Below, in pieces: positions 32,805 to 41,734 of a DNA stretch of 64,000 nt. The first letter of the stretch is position 1. Each line of letters opens with the position of its first letter. A model generated the notes under the pieces. The model made no database searches. It saw only the letters and a program-made list of their open reading frames with translations, and was not told the DNA's origin. The DNA lies in NCBI GenBank assembly GCA_021828155.1, contig JAKAST010000001.1, forward strand, positions 60,239 through 124,238, given 5' to 3'. The translations under genes were made by a program, and so were the position numbers. The DNA comes from Microcaldota archaeon. GTDB lineage: Archaea; Micrarchaeota; Micrarchaeia; Micrarchaeales; Micrarchaeaceae.

Positions 32805-33369
32805 AGGCCTTGGACTTTCTGAAGACAAGCAGATAATGCGTTTCGTAATCCTTCTCCTTGATAATGCTGAATCCCGCAGCAACGAACTTCTTTGTTACGG
32901 CGTCTTTGCTGAGCCTGATCTCGCTCGGCGGCCCATGTGCGGTGCGCGATTCGTTCCAATCGAACACGATCGCAAAACCGCCGACGCGCAGCACCCTTGC
33001 TATTTCGTTTTCGTAGCCGCTCGGCATGTCATGGAAAGAACTGCTGGAAAAGACTGCATCAACAGTGCCGCTGCCTAATGCTATTCTCTCAGTTTCGGAA
33101 AGTGTCGGCACTATATTTTCTATGCCTTTGCAGTTATCAGATAGCAGCTGCAAAAGCTCGCGGTCGTTGTCGACGGCATAAACCCTTTTGCAGTGCTCCG
33201 CAAGTATCTTTGTTATGCTGCCGTCGCCAGAACCCAAATCAACAAGCTCTTTGCTCTCTATGTAACCGGCAATCTCATCGATGACCCGCCTCATGAGAGC
33301 CAGCCTCTCGGGCGAGGCCGAGCCCCAGTGCATGTGGTGCCCGTGCCGCGAATCGTCAGGCTTGGTCAT
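32803..33369 (-). CDS. Class I SAM-dependent methyltransferase
   Basis: 188 aa with a Rossmann methyltransferase core: ELVDLGSGDGSITKIL (motif I), VYAVDNDRELL (acidic residue after beta 2), VDAVFSSSSFHDMP (motif IV) and VLRVGGFAIVFDW (motif V). The N-terminus is short and histidine-rich (HGHHMHWG). The substrate is unknown; small-molecule methyltransferases of the UbiE type are closest by pattern. It overlaps the PadR regulator gene by four bases, so the regulator may control it. Confidence 0.8.
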   Translation of the reverse strand: MTKPDDSRHGHHMHWGSASPERLALMRRVIDEIAGYIESKELVDLGSGDGSITKILAEHCKRVYAVDNDRELLQLLSDNCKGIENIVPTLSETERIALGSGTVDAVFSSSSFHDMPSGYENEIARVLRVGGFAIVFDWNESRTAHGPPSEIRLSKDAVTKKFVAAGFSIIKEKDYETHYLLVFRKSKA

Positions 33370-33851
33370 AGCTTGCCGACCTCGTCCCTGATTTTCTTTA
33401 TTCTGTCCTTGTATTTTTCCAGCCCGTCCTTGTTATCCTGGAGGTACGAGATAAGCCCCTCAAGCTCCGAGAGCGTGCGCTCTATGTTTGCAGTCTTGTC
33501 CTTGCGTATGCCTATGTACTCGAAGCCCCTTTCCGTTATGGTATACCTGCCGTCCTCCCCGCGGTTCAGCACGCCCTCCTGGACGAGTTCGTTGAGCATA
33601 GGGTATATCGAGCCTGGCGAGGGCCTCCACCAGCCCATGCTCTGCGACTCCATTGCGTCCATTATCTCTGCACCGGTCATGGGCTTGTCCTTGAGCAGAT
33701 AGAGCGCCCAGTACCTTATGCCCCTGCTGCGGAAGCGCCCCATGTGCCATGCAGGGCCCGAGCCTGCACCCTGGCCGAAACCCATGCTTTGGTCTGCGTC
33801 ATCGTCGCTGTATCCGCGTCCGTATCCCTGTCCTCTATGTGGTCTCATCAT
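33366..33851 (-). CDS. PadR-family transcriptional regulator
   Basis: 161 aa. The winged-helix domain carries YWALYLLKDKPMTGAEIMDAM, RPSPGSIYPMLNELVQEGVL and YTITERGFEYI, the PadR signature. A C-terminal coiled coil for dimerisation follows (LEGLISYLQDNKDGLEKYKD). The N-terminal 35 residues are Gly/Asp-rich. It probably regulates itself through the palindromes in its promoter and co-regulates the overlapping methyltransferase. Confidence 0.9.
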   Translation of the reverse strand: MMRPHRGQGYGRGYSDDDADQSMGFGQGAGSGPAWHMGRFRSRGIRYWALYLLKDKPMTGAEIMDAMESQSMGWWRPSPGSIYPMLNELVQEGVLNRGEDGRYTITERGFEYIGIRKDKTANIERTLSELEGLISYLQDNKDGLEKYKDRIKKIRDEVGKL

Positions 33852-33862
33852 TTTATCACTTT

Positions 33863-33900
33863 TATATCTAACTGATATCTATTAGATATCAAATAGATAT
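33863..33900. promoter_or_regulatory. Palindromic operator upstream of padR
   Basis: A central GATATCT-ATT-AGATATC (33874-33890) is flanked by additional half-sites ATATCTA (about 33864-33870) and TAGATAT (about 33894-33900), so ATATC/GATAT half-sites recur about every 10 bases. The minus-strand TATA element (GATATAAAAG) touches its left edge. This is typical autoregulation by a dimeric winged-helix repressor. Confidence 0.65.
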
Positions 33901-34006
33901 TTATGGCTTGTGGCGCGCACCGTTTCTCAGAATCCTAAGTCCGTATCCAGGAAAAGTACCGCACAGCGCAGGGCATAGCCACGAATTTCCGCAGAATACA
34001 CAGGCG

Positions 34007-34432
34007 TTACCTGCTTCTAAAGTCGCGCCTCAAAACATCAGCTTCCCAGGCGAGCTCTTCCCCAGAGTAGTGCACGCTCCTGCGCTTCGGATCTGTAACG
34101 AATTCTGCATTGCCTGGTATCACGTGCCAATGCGCGTGCTGTACGGTCTGACCAGCAGCGGGCCCGCTCAGCAGCACCAGCTTGTAGCCCTCTATGTTAT
34201 GGGCTTTGTAAAACTCTTCTATGCTCCGCAGCGCCTTGACAATGTCCCTATGCTCCTCGTCAGTAAGCTCATCAATGCGTTCCACGTGCCTGATCGGCAT
34301 AACCAGCATGTGGTGCTTTGCTACCGCGTCCATAGACAGCACTATCCTGGCAGTGCCTACCTTGGCTAGGGTGGAGCTACCTATGATCTCCTCCCTGCAG
34401 AAGATGTCCTTCTGCGCGCTTTTTTCCGTCAT
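34007..34432 (-). CDS. HIT family nucleotide hydrolase
   Basis: 141 aa of the histidine triad superfamily, which hydrolyses nucleotide-phosphate bonds such as AMP-lysine or dinucleoside polyphosphates. The N-terminal FCREEIIGSSTLAKVG, the HHMLVMPIRHVERIDELT segment, and the triad QTVQHAHWHVIPG are all present. Length is typical. A minus-strand TATA (GCATTATATATC) lies upstream in the gap to the VIT gene. Confidence 0.9.
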   Translation of the reverse strand: MTEKSAQKDIFCREEIIGSSTLAKVGTARIVLSMDAVAKHHMLVMPIRHVERIDELTDEEHRDIVKALRSIEEFYKAHNIEGYKLVLLSGPAAGQTVQHAHWHVIPGNAEFVTDPKRRSVHYSGEELAWEADVLRRDFRSR

Positions 34433-34486
34433 GCTGCGTCATCAAACGTACACAGTTGCAGAGATATATAATGCTTCCCAACAGGC

Positions 34487-35440
34487 TTAGGTTATAACGA
34501 CGCCGAACACGGTCCTGACAGCGAAGCCTATCAGTGCAGTTACGAATGCTGTGCCGAGCGATATCGCCAGCATTTCTAGCACGCGCCTCCTTATGCTGGT
34601 GTCGCTCATTATGGCTATGAGCACCGAGGCCATGGAGAGCACTATGCTCACTGATATCACTGACTCCACAACGCCGAGATAGCTGGTTGCGCCAAGTATG
34701 AACGGGTATGTGGCCACGAGCGCGCCTATCAGGTAGAATGCACCTGTGTAATACGCCTCTCGCCTGGGGCTGGTGCGTGAAATCTTCCTGTTCCTGAAGG
34801 AGCTTTCCACAACCCTCTCCGATTTCGAGGATAGGTAGGCGCCCGCGGCCATGCTCAGCGTGCCGGATATGCCTACTATTATGCCCGTGAGCGCCACCAC
34901 CAAGCTGGTTGTTGCCACCATGGCAACGCCTGCCACTACCGCCAGCACCTCCACAAGCCCGTCGTTGATGCCAAACACTATAGAGCGCGTGTAGTTCAGC
35001 ATGAGCTCGTGCTTCTGGGTCTGCTTAAGCAATGCGCCCTCGTGCTCTTCCTCATCTTTTATTATGCTGCGTATCCTGGCCCGCGTTGAGGCGCTCAGCC
35101 CCCTGCCCTCCTCGAGCATCTTGTAGCCGTTGAGGCCCTCGCTCTCATGCCTCTCCAGCAGCTTTGTTACGAAGGCTATGCCAAGGAATCTCCTGACTAT
35201 TACATAGAGGTAGACCTTCGCCCTGATTGGCAGAGGCATGCGCGCCTTTGTTATGTCATTTATGCCGAGGAAGCTCCCCCAGAACCTTGCGTGCTTGAGC
35301 TCTGTTTCCTTGAGCCTGCCAACTAACCTCTTGAGCACTGGGTCCCTCTCATGCCTCTCAGTGCTCTCGTATAGCGCGTAATCCGAGAGCTCGTCCCTGA
35401 AGAACTCTTCCTCTATGCGCCTTATGCGCCCTCTGGCCAT
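34487..35440 (-). CDS. Ferritin-like/VIT fusion: metal transporter
   Basis: 317 aa. The N-terminal 145 residues form a rubrerythrin-like four-helix segment with Glu and His ligands (EEEFFRDELSDYALYES, KETELKHARFWG, KDEEEHEG). The C-terminal part is a VIT1/CCC1 domain of about five transmembrane helices with FGINDGLVEVLAVVAGVAMV and GTLSMAAGAYLSSKSE. The combination predicts iron or manganese sensing coupled to export. It begins four bases after the AglB stop, in the same direction. Confidence 0.85.
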   Translation of the reverse strand: MARGRIRRIEEEFFRDELSDYALYESTERHERDPVLKRLVGRLKETELKHARFWGSFLGINDITKARMPLPIRAKVYLYVIVRRFLGIAFVTKLLERHESEGLNGYKMLEEGRGLSASTRARIRSIIKDEEEHEGALLKQTQKHELMLNYTRSIVFGINDGLVEVLAVVAGVAMVATTSLVVALTGIIVGISGTLSMAAGAYLSSKSERVVESSFRNRKISRTSPRREAYYTGAFYLIGALVATYPFILGATSYLGVVESVISVSIVLSMASVLIAIMSDTSIRRRVLEMLAISLGTAFVTALIGFAVRTVFGVVIT

Positions 35441-35444
35441 GGCA

Positions 35445-37682
35445 TCAACTGTAGTTTATCTTGAATATGTGCGTGTCAGAATTCTGGTAGACGAGCTGCA
35501 TTGAGACGTTTGTGCCCTTTCCATAAGCGCAAGACACCTTGGTGCACGTGAACGTGAACATGAAGGCGTTGCTCGAGAACAGGTTAGGGCCGAGTATGGT
35601 GCCGCCGGTTATCTGGTTGTTCGCATACGAGACCATAAGCGTGTAGTTCAGCGCAGGTACGGTCGTGTTGTATATAGTGTAGTTGCCCGTGCCCGCATTG
35701 TACAGCATTACGCGCCTTATCCTGGTGAACTGCGTGGAGTTGCTCAGCCCTATGCCCGCACTTACGCCGCCGCTATCGTTCGCAAGCATGACTATCCTAT
35801 AATTCTGCGAGCCTGAAAACTCGTACTCCCTGCCGCCAGTCACGTTCGTTATGTTGATCCCGGTGAGCGCATTGTAGCCGTAAGCGGTAGCGTTGGTCAC
35901 GTTGCCCTCCTGCGCTATGCCCGCAAATTCGCTGTACCAGTAGCCCCTCGCCACCAGGTACTGCGGCTTGTGCACAGCATACAAGTACTGCACGTCGGGG
36001 CTGTCGTTGAGTATGAAGTTGGCGAAGCCCGCTATGAGCTGCGAGTTCTGGCCCCCGACGCTGTCCATCACGCTCGTCCTGTTCGCCCATCCCTCAACCA
36101 CGGAGCCGTCCGGCCACACTGATAGCACAGTAGCGTTGCTGGGCGTGTTGGTTTTGAGCCACATCATCGCCTGCAGGAAGAGGGGGTTTATGTCGTCGGC
36201 CTGCCCTGCACTGTAAGACTCTATGGCCGCTATGACAGTGCCGTACGCCAGCAGGCCTATTATCAGCCCTGCGTATATGAGGTTGAGGTGCGCCCTCCTA
36301 ATCCTTCCGCCAGCGCCAGCGAGCAGCACGTATATGCCCCATGCGGCATAGGCGGCGAACACAGCTATCGGCACTGCCACAAGAGAGTTGAACCTTATGG
36401 CATTGGCCTGGAGATAGCCCGTAACTATGAAATATCCTAGCATGAGCAGGAACGCTGGCGTTATGCTCAGCCTTGCCTTGCCTATAATATGGTAGGAGTA
36501 GTTGCCAAGCCTGTGGGCTCCGAAGAGGTAAATCAGCACGCCTATAGGCGCCAGGAAGAGCGCGAAGCCGAAGCTGCTCCAGAGGAATGCAAACGTGGGC
36601 TTCTGCAGCTCCTGTATTGTTTCGTTCAGCGCTGAATTCGCTATTACAAGACCGTCTCCGCCAGCAATCCTGGCAAGATAGGGCCCGAAGAGCACCACTA
36701 CGGTTATGACTGCTACAAGCAGAATCGCCACGAGGAAGCCCAGGCGCCTCCTCGCATTCATGGCTATGGCCGCGAAGCGCTCGCGCCTCTTAACTATGTA
36801 CCAGAGCAGGAGCGCGCCCGCAAGCACGGGCGCGTAGAATATAATGAAGTGCGCGCTCGAGAGCGCCTCGCTTCCGCGTATTATGCGCAGCGCCATCCAC
36901 ATGTGCTGCATAGCATATGTGAGCAGCAGCGCAAACGAGAGCACAACGCCGCTGGCAAGAATCTCTCTCTTTGCTGTGACGAAGCCGTAAGCCACCAGCA
37001 GAAGCACACCAAGCATATAGACTATCACAGTGTAGGGCGCTCCGCCCCACACCATAGTGCCTACCCCAAGCACAAATGCAGCGCCTATTGCCCAGAGCGC
37101 CTTGCGCCGCATAGTTGCTGCCTCGACCGACCTGATCATGAGCAGCAACGCAACTATCATGAATATGGTTATGAAACCGTCGCCCCTGTATACGAGCGCG
37201 GCTGTGCGCGCTATGTCGCCCGACGATATTGCCACGAAGAAGGCGCCCGCAAGCGCCAGCACATTGCTCCTAGCGAAGTGCCTCATCAGGAAGAACGCGC
37301 CTATCGCATCGAGAAGCCCGAAGAGCACCGGCACGAGCCTCTGTATTGTGTAGTAGCTCACGGTGTGGCCCAGCAGCGCATAAGGCACCAGGGTCATGAA
37401 GTAAAAGCCGAGCGGCTCAGTTATCTCGTTGTGCACAGGAAATCCGGAAAGGCTGAGCGTCATGGGTATTGCAAGATGGTTTGCGACAGCAGCCCTTATC
37501 ACAGCGTAATGGAAGAAGCCATCAGGCTCGAAGAAACCCTGGTAGTGCAGCATTCCGACTCTCATGTAAACCGCAAGCACCAGCGCCAGCGCCAGCAGCG
37601 CCATTACCATGTACTTGTTGTCGAGAAGTCTGCCCCTCCTGGCAGCCTGGCTGACGCCTGCTGCCTGCTCCTGTACCTCCAT
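35445..37682 (-). CDS. aglB: Oligosaccharyltransferase AglB/Stt3
   Basis: 745-aa membrane enzyme that transfers lipid-linked oligosaccharide to Asn in N-x-S/T sequons outside the cell membrane. Around eleven to thirteen transmembrane helices are followed by a soluble C-terminal domain. The first extracellular acidic motif is FFEPDGFFHYAV, and a second occurs around ALVYRGDGFI. The signature corresponding to WWDYG reads SVWPDGSVVEGWANR here, which is divergent. The ATG at 37682 is used rather than an upstream GTG. Many sequons in the nearby surface proteins are likely substrates. Confidence 0.88.
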   Translation of the reverse strand: MEVQEQAAGVSQAARRGRLLDNKYMVMALLALALVLAVYMRVGMLHYQGFFEPDGFFHYAVIRAAVANHLAIPMTLSLSGFPVHNEITEPLGFYFMTLVPYALLGHTVSYYTIQRLVPVLFGLLDAIGAFFLMRHFARSNVLALAGAFFVAISSGDIARTAALVYRGDGFITIFMIVALLLMIRSVEAATMRRKALWAIGAAFVLGVGTMVWGGAPYTVIVYMLGVLLLVAYGFVTAKREILASGVVLSFALLLTYAMQHMWMALRIIRGSEALSSAHFIIFYAPVLAGALLLWYIVKRRERFAAIAMNARRRLGFLVAILLVAVITVVVLFGPYLARIAGGDGLVIANSALNETIQELQKPTFAFLWSSFGFALFLAPIGVLIYLFGAHRLGNYSYHIIGKARLSITPAFLLMLGYFIVTGYLQANAIRFNSLVAVPIAVFAAYAAWGIYVLLAGAGGRIRRAHLNLIYAGLIIGLLAYGTVIAAIESYSAGQADDINPLFLQAMMWLKTNTPSNATVLSVWPDGSVVEGWANRTSVMDSVGGQNSQLIAGFANFILNDSPDVQYLYAVHKPQYLVARGYWYSEFAGIAQEGNVTNATAYGYNALTGINITNVTGGREYEFSGSQNYRIVMLANDSGGVSAGIGLSNSTQFTRIRRVMLYNAGTGNYTIYNTTVPALNYTLMVSYANNQITGGTILGPNLFSSNAFMFTFTCTKVSCAYGKGTNVSMQLVYQNSDTHIFKINYS

Positions 37683-37863
37683 CAGACCCACAGATTACAG
37701 CAGTAATGAAAGATAAGGTTATTAATGTGTTGCAGTCCATTGCGGCCGGCCTGGTGCGCCAGCGCCGCGAGCGCAGATCCCCGCCCAGGGTTATATATAT
37801 CATTCACCATATTCATCATATAAGCGCATCTGCGTTAAGCCCTCAAACAAATACTGATGCAGC

Positions 37864-38433
37864 ATGGAACACCATAAGAAAGAGCATGCAAAGGCTCAGG
37901 GCGCAGCTCCAACCTACGCAAAGAGCGGCAAGAATACAGCAGCCTCGCGGGAGCGCGACAGGCTCTTTGCCCAGAGGCGCTGGCTGGTCTTCCTCGGGGT
38001 CAAGGCCCTGATAGTAAATAAGGGCAGGGTGCTGCTGCTCAGCTCTGGGCCGCTCGAGCTCTCGTCGACCATGCGCAGGCGAAGGTTTTGGGACCTGCCC
38101 GGCGGAAAGATGGAGCGCGGCGAGGGCATTGCAGATGCCCTGGCAAGAGAGGTCAGTGAGGAGCTCGGCATACGCAAGGGCGAGCTAATAGTAAGCGATC
38201 TGTTCGACGTCTCGCTCTCCAGGTTCAAAACCTCGCACGGCATGCGAATACCGCTGGTGCTCCTGACTTACAGGTGCGGGCTCAGGAATCCCGGCAGGGC
38301 ATTCAGGTTGACGGGCGAGCACGCATCCTATGAGTGGGTAAGTTCCGGCCTTGCCGCAAGGCGCCTGGCAGTGAAGTTCGGGCAGGGCATGGCAAAGAGG
38401 CTCAGCGCATCTTCCCTCGGTGGCATACGTTGA
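37864..38433 (+). CDS. Nudix hydrolase
   Basis: 189 aa. The Nudix box is complete: GGKMERGEGIADALAREVSE, then ELGI, with the usual Glu residues. It follows RFWDLPGG. The first 40 residues are polar (MEHHKKEHAKAQG), perhaps not part of the fold. The substrate is unknown (nucleoside diphosphate linked compounds). A TATA box GGTTATATATATC lies about 70 bases upstream. Confidence 0.88.
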   Translation: MEHHKKEHAKAQGAAPTYAKSGKNTAASRERDRLFAQRRWLVFLGVKALIVNKGRVLLLSSGPLELSSTMRRRRFWDLPGGKMERGEGIADALAREVSEELGIRKGELIVSDLFDVSLSRFKTSHGMRIPLVLLTYRCGLRNPGRAFRLTGEHASYEWVSSGLAARRLAVKFGQGMAKRLSASSLGGIR

Positions 38434-38507
38434 TAAAAGAGTCCACATATGACAAAGGACGTAGTTTGTTATGCAACGTATAAAGAAAATTTTAGCTGTT
38501 GCACAAC

Positions 38508-38518
38508 CTTTATATACC
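38508..38518 (+). promoter_or_regulatory. Strong TATA box of the S-layer gene
   Basis: CTTTATATACC matches the archaeal consensus and predicts transcription from about 38539. That places the start just before a 5' hairpin and inside the first possible coding methionine, supporting the ATG at 38569 as translation start. Confidence 0.7.
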
Positions 38519-38540
38519 TTTCACTTCATGTTATGTCAGC

Positions 38541-38557
38541 AACGTTCAAAGAACGTT
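38541..38557 (+). other. 5' mRNA hairpin of the S-layer transcript
   Basis: AACGTTC (38541-38547) pairs perfectly with GAACGTT (38551-38557) around AAA, immediately after the predicted transcription start. Terminal hairpins of this sort can stabilise abundant mRNAs. A GTGAT ribosome-binding site (38561-38565) follows. Confidence 0.55.
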
Positions 38558-38568
38558 TACGTGATAGA

Positions 38569-41550
38569 ATGAAAAGTCTAAACGGAAAGAGAATAGCAGC
38601 TGTCGCAGCTGGCGCAGCTCTATTAGGTTTGGGACTTGCGTTCGCAGGTCCAGTGTCATTCCAGAGCGTACCAATAATAAGCAACAGCGGCCAACCGGTA
38701 GTGCAGGTGGTAATAGGATCCACGGCAAAGCCTAGCGATGGCGCTGCTGCGGCAAACATCGCCGCAGCGATCGGCAACCTGGCGTACACGTCCGTGCCTG
38801 TCACGGCAACGGTCAACATGACCCAGGCGTCGAAGGTGCTGCACGCTGTGCTTCCATCCAATGCTGGCTACTCGCTCAGCAACGTTGGCGTGTACCTGAA
38901 TGAGTCGAGCACGGCTTATGTGAGCGGCACATACTCATTCGGAGCGCTGATAGGTTCAGTGCTGAACAAGGGCGTGTTGAGCACATCGTCATCCCCACTA
39001 AGCACGAAGTCCTTGGGCTCCTCATACGGATACCCTGAGCAATATGTAGTTTCATCTTCTTACACAACAGGTGGCAATGCACCGAGCCCGTATACTAACG
39101 TTGGAGTTCCTGTGAACTCTACAGCATACCCAAGCGCTGCAGGCGGCGTAACGTTCACGTCATTCGCCAGCGGCAGTTCGCCTGTATACGACAACATACT
39201 GCAGGTTTCTAACAGCCAGCTGCCCGCGCTCATGAATGCGGCAGGCCAGTACAAGGAGAGCGAATACCTGTGGCTTTCGGGCTTCCCAGTCTATAGCCAG
39301 TCAAGCGGCGTGCACAACTTCGAGCTGCTCAGCGCAGGAGGCGCATACCAGTTAGTGTTTGGCACCGAGGTGCCAATGTACACGAGCGCCAACGTAATAA
39401 ACAACACAGCATCGTTCAACATGCTGGGCCAGAACTGGACAGTCATAGGCTACAAGCACCCACCGACAACTGCACTAACTCACGGCTACAATAATATAGC
39501 TGGAAACAGCAACACAGTGGTAGAGCTCGCCTCATCGCTCAGCAACCTGACGACGCTGTACGTCGGCCAAAACATAACGAGCGGCCCATTCAAGGTCGAA
39601 CTTACAGACCTTGGACAGCCCAACCAGAACTCCATAAGCACGGCAGCCTTCAATATATACTACAATAACGTACTGACAAACGTCACATCCATTTTCCCGA
39701 ACGACACGCCGCAGCAGTTCAACGTTACAGGCCACCTTCTGTACGTAAAGGTAAAGAGCACATTCGCAGGACTGTACGCATACGAGAAGTACGCGAAGGT
39801 GCAGCTGTACTCCAACGTCTTCAACCTGACCGAGGGCGGGCAGTTCAGCTCGAGCAACAAGGGCTGGACCACAGACCTCTTCTTCGGCAACGTCTCGGGC
39901 ACAGGCACCAGGGTAGACGGCCTGCAGAGCATAGTAATATACAACACCTCGCCAACAACCAACCTGCAGCCAGGACAGAGCTTCTCATTCATAACAAGCC
40001 CATCAGTGTACAAGCTGACATTCGTTGGACAGACGCTTGGCTCTGCTAACTACGACACAATATCATTCAGCACGAAGTCGGTCGGCAGTGTAAAATACAA
40101 GAACCTAGCTTCGTCAAACACTGGTCCGAACATAAACGTCACTGAGCCGGCACAGGAGCTGATAATGTCCAGCCAGATACCCAACGCATTCTCCTACACA
40201 GGAGGGCAGGGCTCGACTGTGACATTCGACCTCACGCCATACGAGTTCACGCAGCCAACAAACCAGCCAACCGCTGGTCCTGTCAACGTGATTATAGAGG
40301 GCGTGGAGGGCGGCAACTTCATAAGCAGCTCGACACCACTCACGGTAGTCGTCAAGGGATACAATGCACAGGGTAGCGCTGGCAAGCTGGTCACAAGCCC
40401 GACGCTGACGTTCACCAGCATCAATAGCACTGGAGTAGAAACACCATCCGGCCTCAACTTCTACAACATAACCTCGATAAACGTCACGAGCCACGCACTG
40501 CCAGGCCTTACTATGAATGTGGTTTGGCCGTCCAATACTCTAAACGTCCTAGGTTCACTCGCGCCAGCAACCACAAGCCCTGCTGTACTATATACAAGCT
40601 CGTCTGGATTGACCCAGCTCGAGCCCGCAAGCGCCAGCAACAACAACTACAACAACGGCGTGGAGAGCACTGCATACGCGCTATCAGCAGCTCCTAGTGT
40701 TAGCAGCCTCTCTACCACATCAACAGGCCTGCACCAGTATGCCACATTCAACGTAATAGAGACGGCAGTCCCATCGGTTTCGGGATCGTACGACGAGATC
40801 GGCTTCGGCATAGACAACAGCACCAACCCAGCTAGCTCGAACATCTTCACCCTGAACAACACAATCTCAGGTACCACAAGCGCTGGCGTCGGCAACAACG
40901 TAACATACTACGGAACCGGCTACTCCAATGGCGGAACACAACCAGACACGGCCAATGCAATCAAGGCATCATCCGGGTTCTACACAGAGCGCGGCAGCAA
41001 GGTCGGCTCTATGACGGCGACAACGCTGAGCCTTGACATGGCCAAGTCGATAGACGAGCTTCTGTTCTCAGTTGGCCCGTCCAGCACGACTGGAGTTGTG
41101 TCGAGCGTTGCAACCAAGGGGCCGTTCAGCATAGGCCAGAGCACGAACATACCTAACGTCAGCATAGCAAAGGTCACTGCAAACATAACCGTCAGCTCGT
41201 CAAGCGGTGCAACAGTATCTGGAATAAGCAACCTGACTGCAACACCATCGGTCAGCGTCGCGACAACGCCGGTGCTGCTGAACAACCTGCCGACATCGCC
41301 ACTGGTAGTGCTAGACAGCGCGGCCAACCCGAGCAGCAACCTGATACTGGTCGGCTCTGGTTACGTCAACACACTATCGCAGCAATTGGAGACATCGCAG
41401 GGCATCAGCATAACGCCTACGTCAGCGCCGATAACTCAGGCATACGGAACGAACAGGATACTGGTAGCGGGCTACACAGCCAACCAGACAACTGCAGCAG
41501 CGAACACCTTCATCCAGGACCTGTACGCGAACGCAGCCTCGAGCACGTAA
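38569..41550 (+). CDS. S-layer protein, archaeal type
   Basis: 993-aa main envelope protein. A signal peptide (MKSLNGKRIAAVAAGAALLG, ending ...LAFAG) precedes the archaeal S-layer start: VVQVVIGSTAKPSDGAAAA and NIAAAIGNLAYTSVPV. The middle is Thr/Ser/Asn-rich beta sandwich with many N-x-S/T sequons for AglB. The C-terminal end repeats the S-layer family's closing segment (NLILVGSGYVNTLS ... RILVAGYTANQTTAAANTF). The family's N- and C-terminal segments normally pack together. No membrane anchor is evident at the end. The ATG at 38569 is chosen from promoter distance and ribosome-binding site; the frame also has an ATG at 38533. Confidence 0.88.
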   Translation: MKSLNGKRIAAVAAGAALLGLGLAFAGPVSFQSVPIISNSGQPVVQVVIGSTAKPSDGAAAANIAAAIGNLAYTSVPVTATVNMTQASKVLHAVLPSNAGYSLSNVGVYLNESSTAYVSGTYSFGALIGSVLNKGVLSTSSSPLSTKSLGSSYGYPEQYVVSSSYTTGGNAPSPYTNVGVPVNSTAYPSAAGGVTFTSFASGSSPVYDNILQVSNSQLPALMNAAGQYKESEYLWLSGFPVYSQSSGVHNFELLSAGGAYQLVFGTEVPMYTSANVINNTASFNMLGQNWTVIGYKHPPTTALTHGYNNIAGNSNTVVELASSLSNLTTLYVGQNITSGPFKVELTDLGQPNQNSISTAAFNIYYNNVLTNVTSIFPNDTPQQFNVTGHLLYVKVKSTFAGLYAYEKYAKVQLYSNVFNLTEGGQFSSSNKGWTTDLFFGNVSGTGTRVDGLQSIVIYNTSPTTNLQPGQSFSFITSPSVYKLTFVGQTLGSANYDTISFSTKSVGSVKYKNLASSNTGPNINVTEPAQELIMSSQIPNAFSYTGGQGSTVTFDLTPYEFTQPTNQPTAGPVNVIIEGVEGGNFISSSTPLTVVVKGYNAQGSAGKLVTSPTLTFTSINSTGVETPSGLNFYNITSINVTSHALPGLTMNVVWPSNTLNVLGSLAPATTSPAVLYTSSSGLTQLEPASASNNNYNNGVESTAYALSAAPSVSSLSTTSTGLHQYATFNVIETAVPSVSGSYDEIGFGIDNSTNPASSNIFTLNNTISGTTSAGVGNNVTYYGTGYSNGGTQPDTANAIKASSGFYTERGSKVGSMTATTLSLDMAKSIDELLFSVGPSSTTGVVSSVATKGPFSIGQSTNIPNVSIAKVTANITVSSSSGATVSGISNLTATPSVSVATTPVLLNNLPTSPLVVLDSAANPSSNLILVGSGYVNTLSQQLETSQGISITPTSAPITQAYGTNRILVAGYTANQTTAAANTFIQDLYANAASST

Positions 41551-41575
41551 CAACAGTAGCAATCATGCAGATAGA

Positions 41576-41620
41576 GGAGGGGCATTAGCCCTTCCTACTT
41601 TCTTTTTCTTTGTTTTTAAG
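41576..41620 (+). terminator. Hairpin plus T-rich run after the S-layer gene
   Basis: GGAGGGGC (41576-41583) pairs with GCCCTTCC (41588-41595) around ATTA with one G-T pair. It is followed by pyrimidine runs ending TTTCTTTTTCTTTGTTTTT, as in archaeal terminators. Confidence 0.7.
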
Positions 41621-41680
41621 CGAATGGCGCGGAGCTCTGTCTCTCGTCGGAATTGCTGCAATTCCTGAACGTGACGCTCA

Positions 41681-41695
41681 CTTTTATATATATTG
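41681..41695 (+). promoter_or_regulatory. TATA box of the surface-protein pair
   Basis: CTTTTATATATATTG predicts a start near 41714. A GGTG site at 41724-41727 precedes the ATG at 41735. Confidence 0.6.
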
Positions 41696-41734
41696 CCACT
41701 CAATACATTGCGACCAAGCAATAGGTGCACGACC

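Noticed and set aside
36849..37706. 285-codon frame antisense to aglB
   Set aside because: Low-complexity His/Arg-rich product; AglB on the other strand is supported by motifs.
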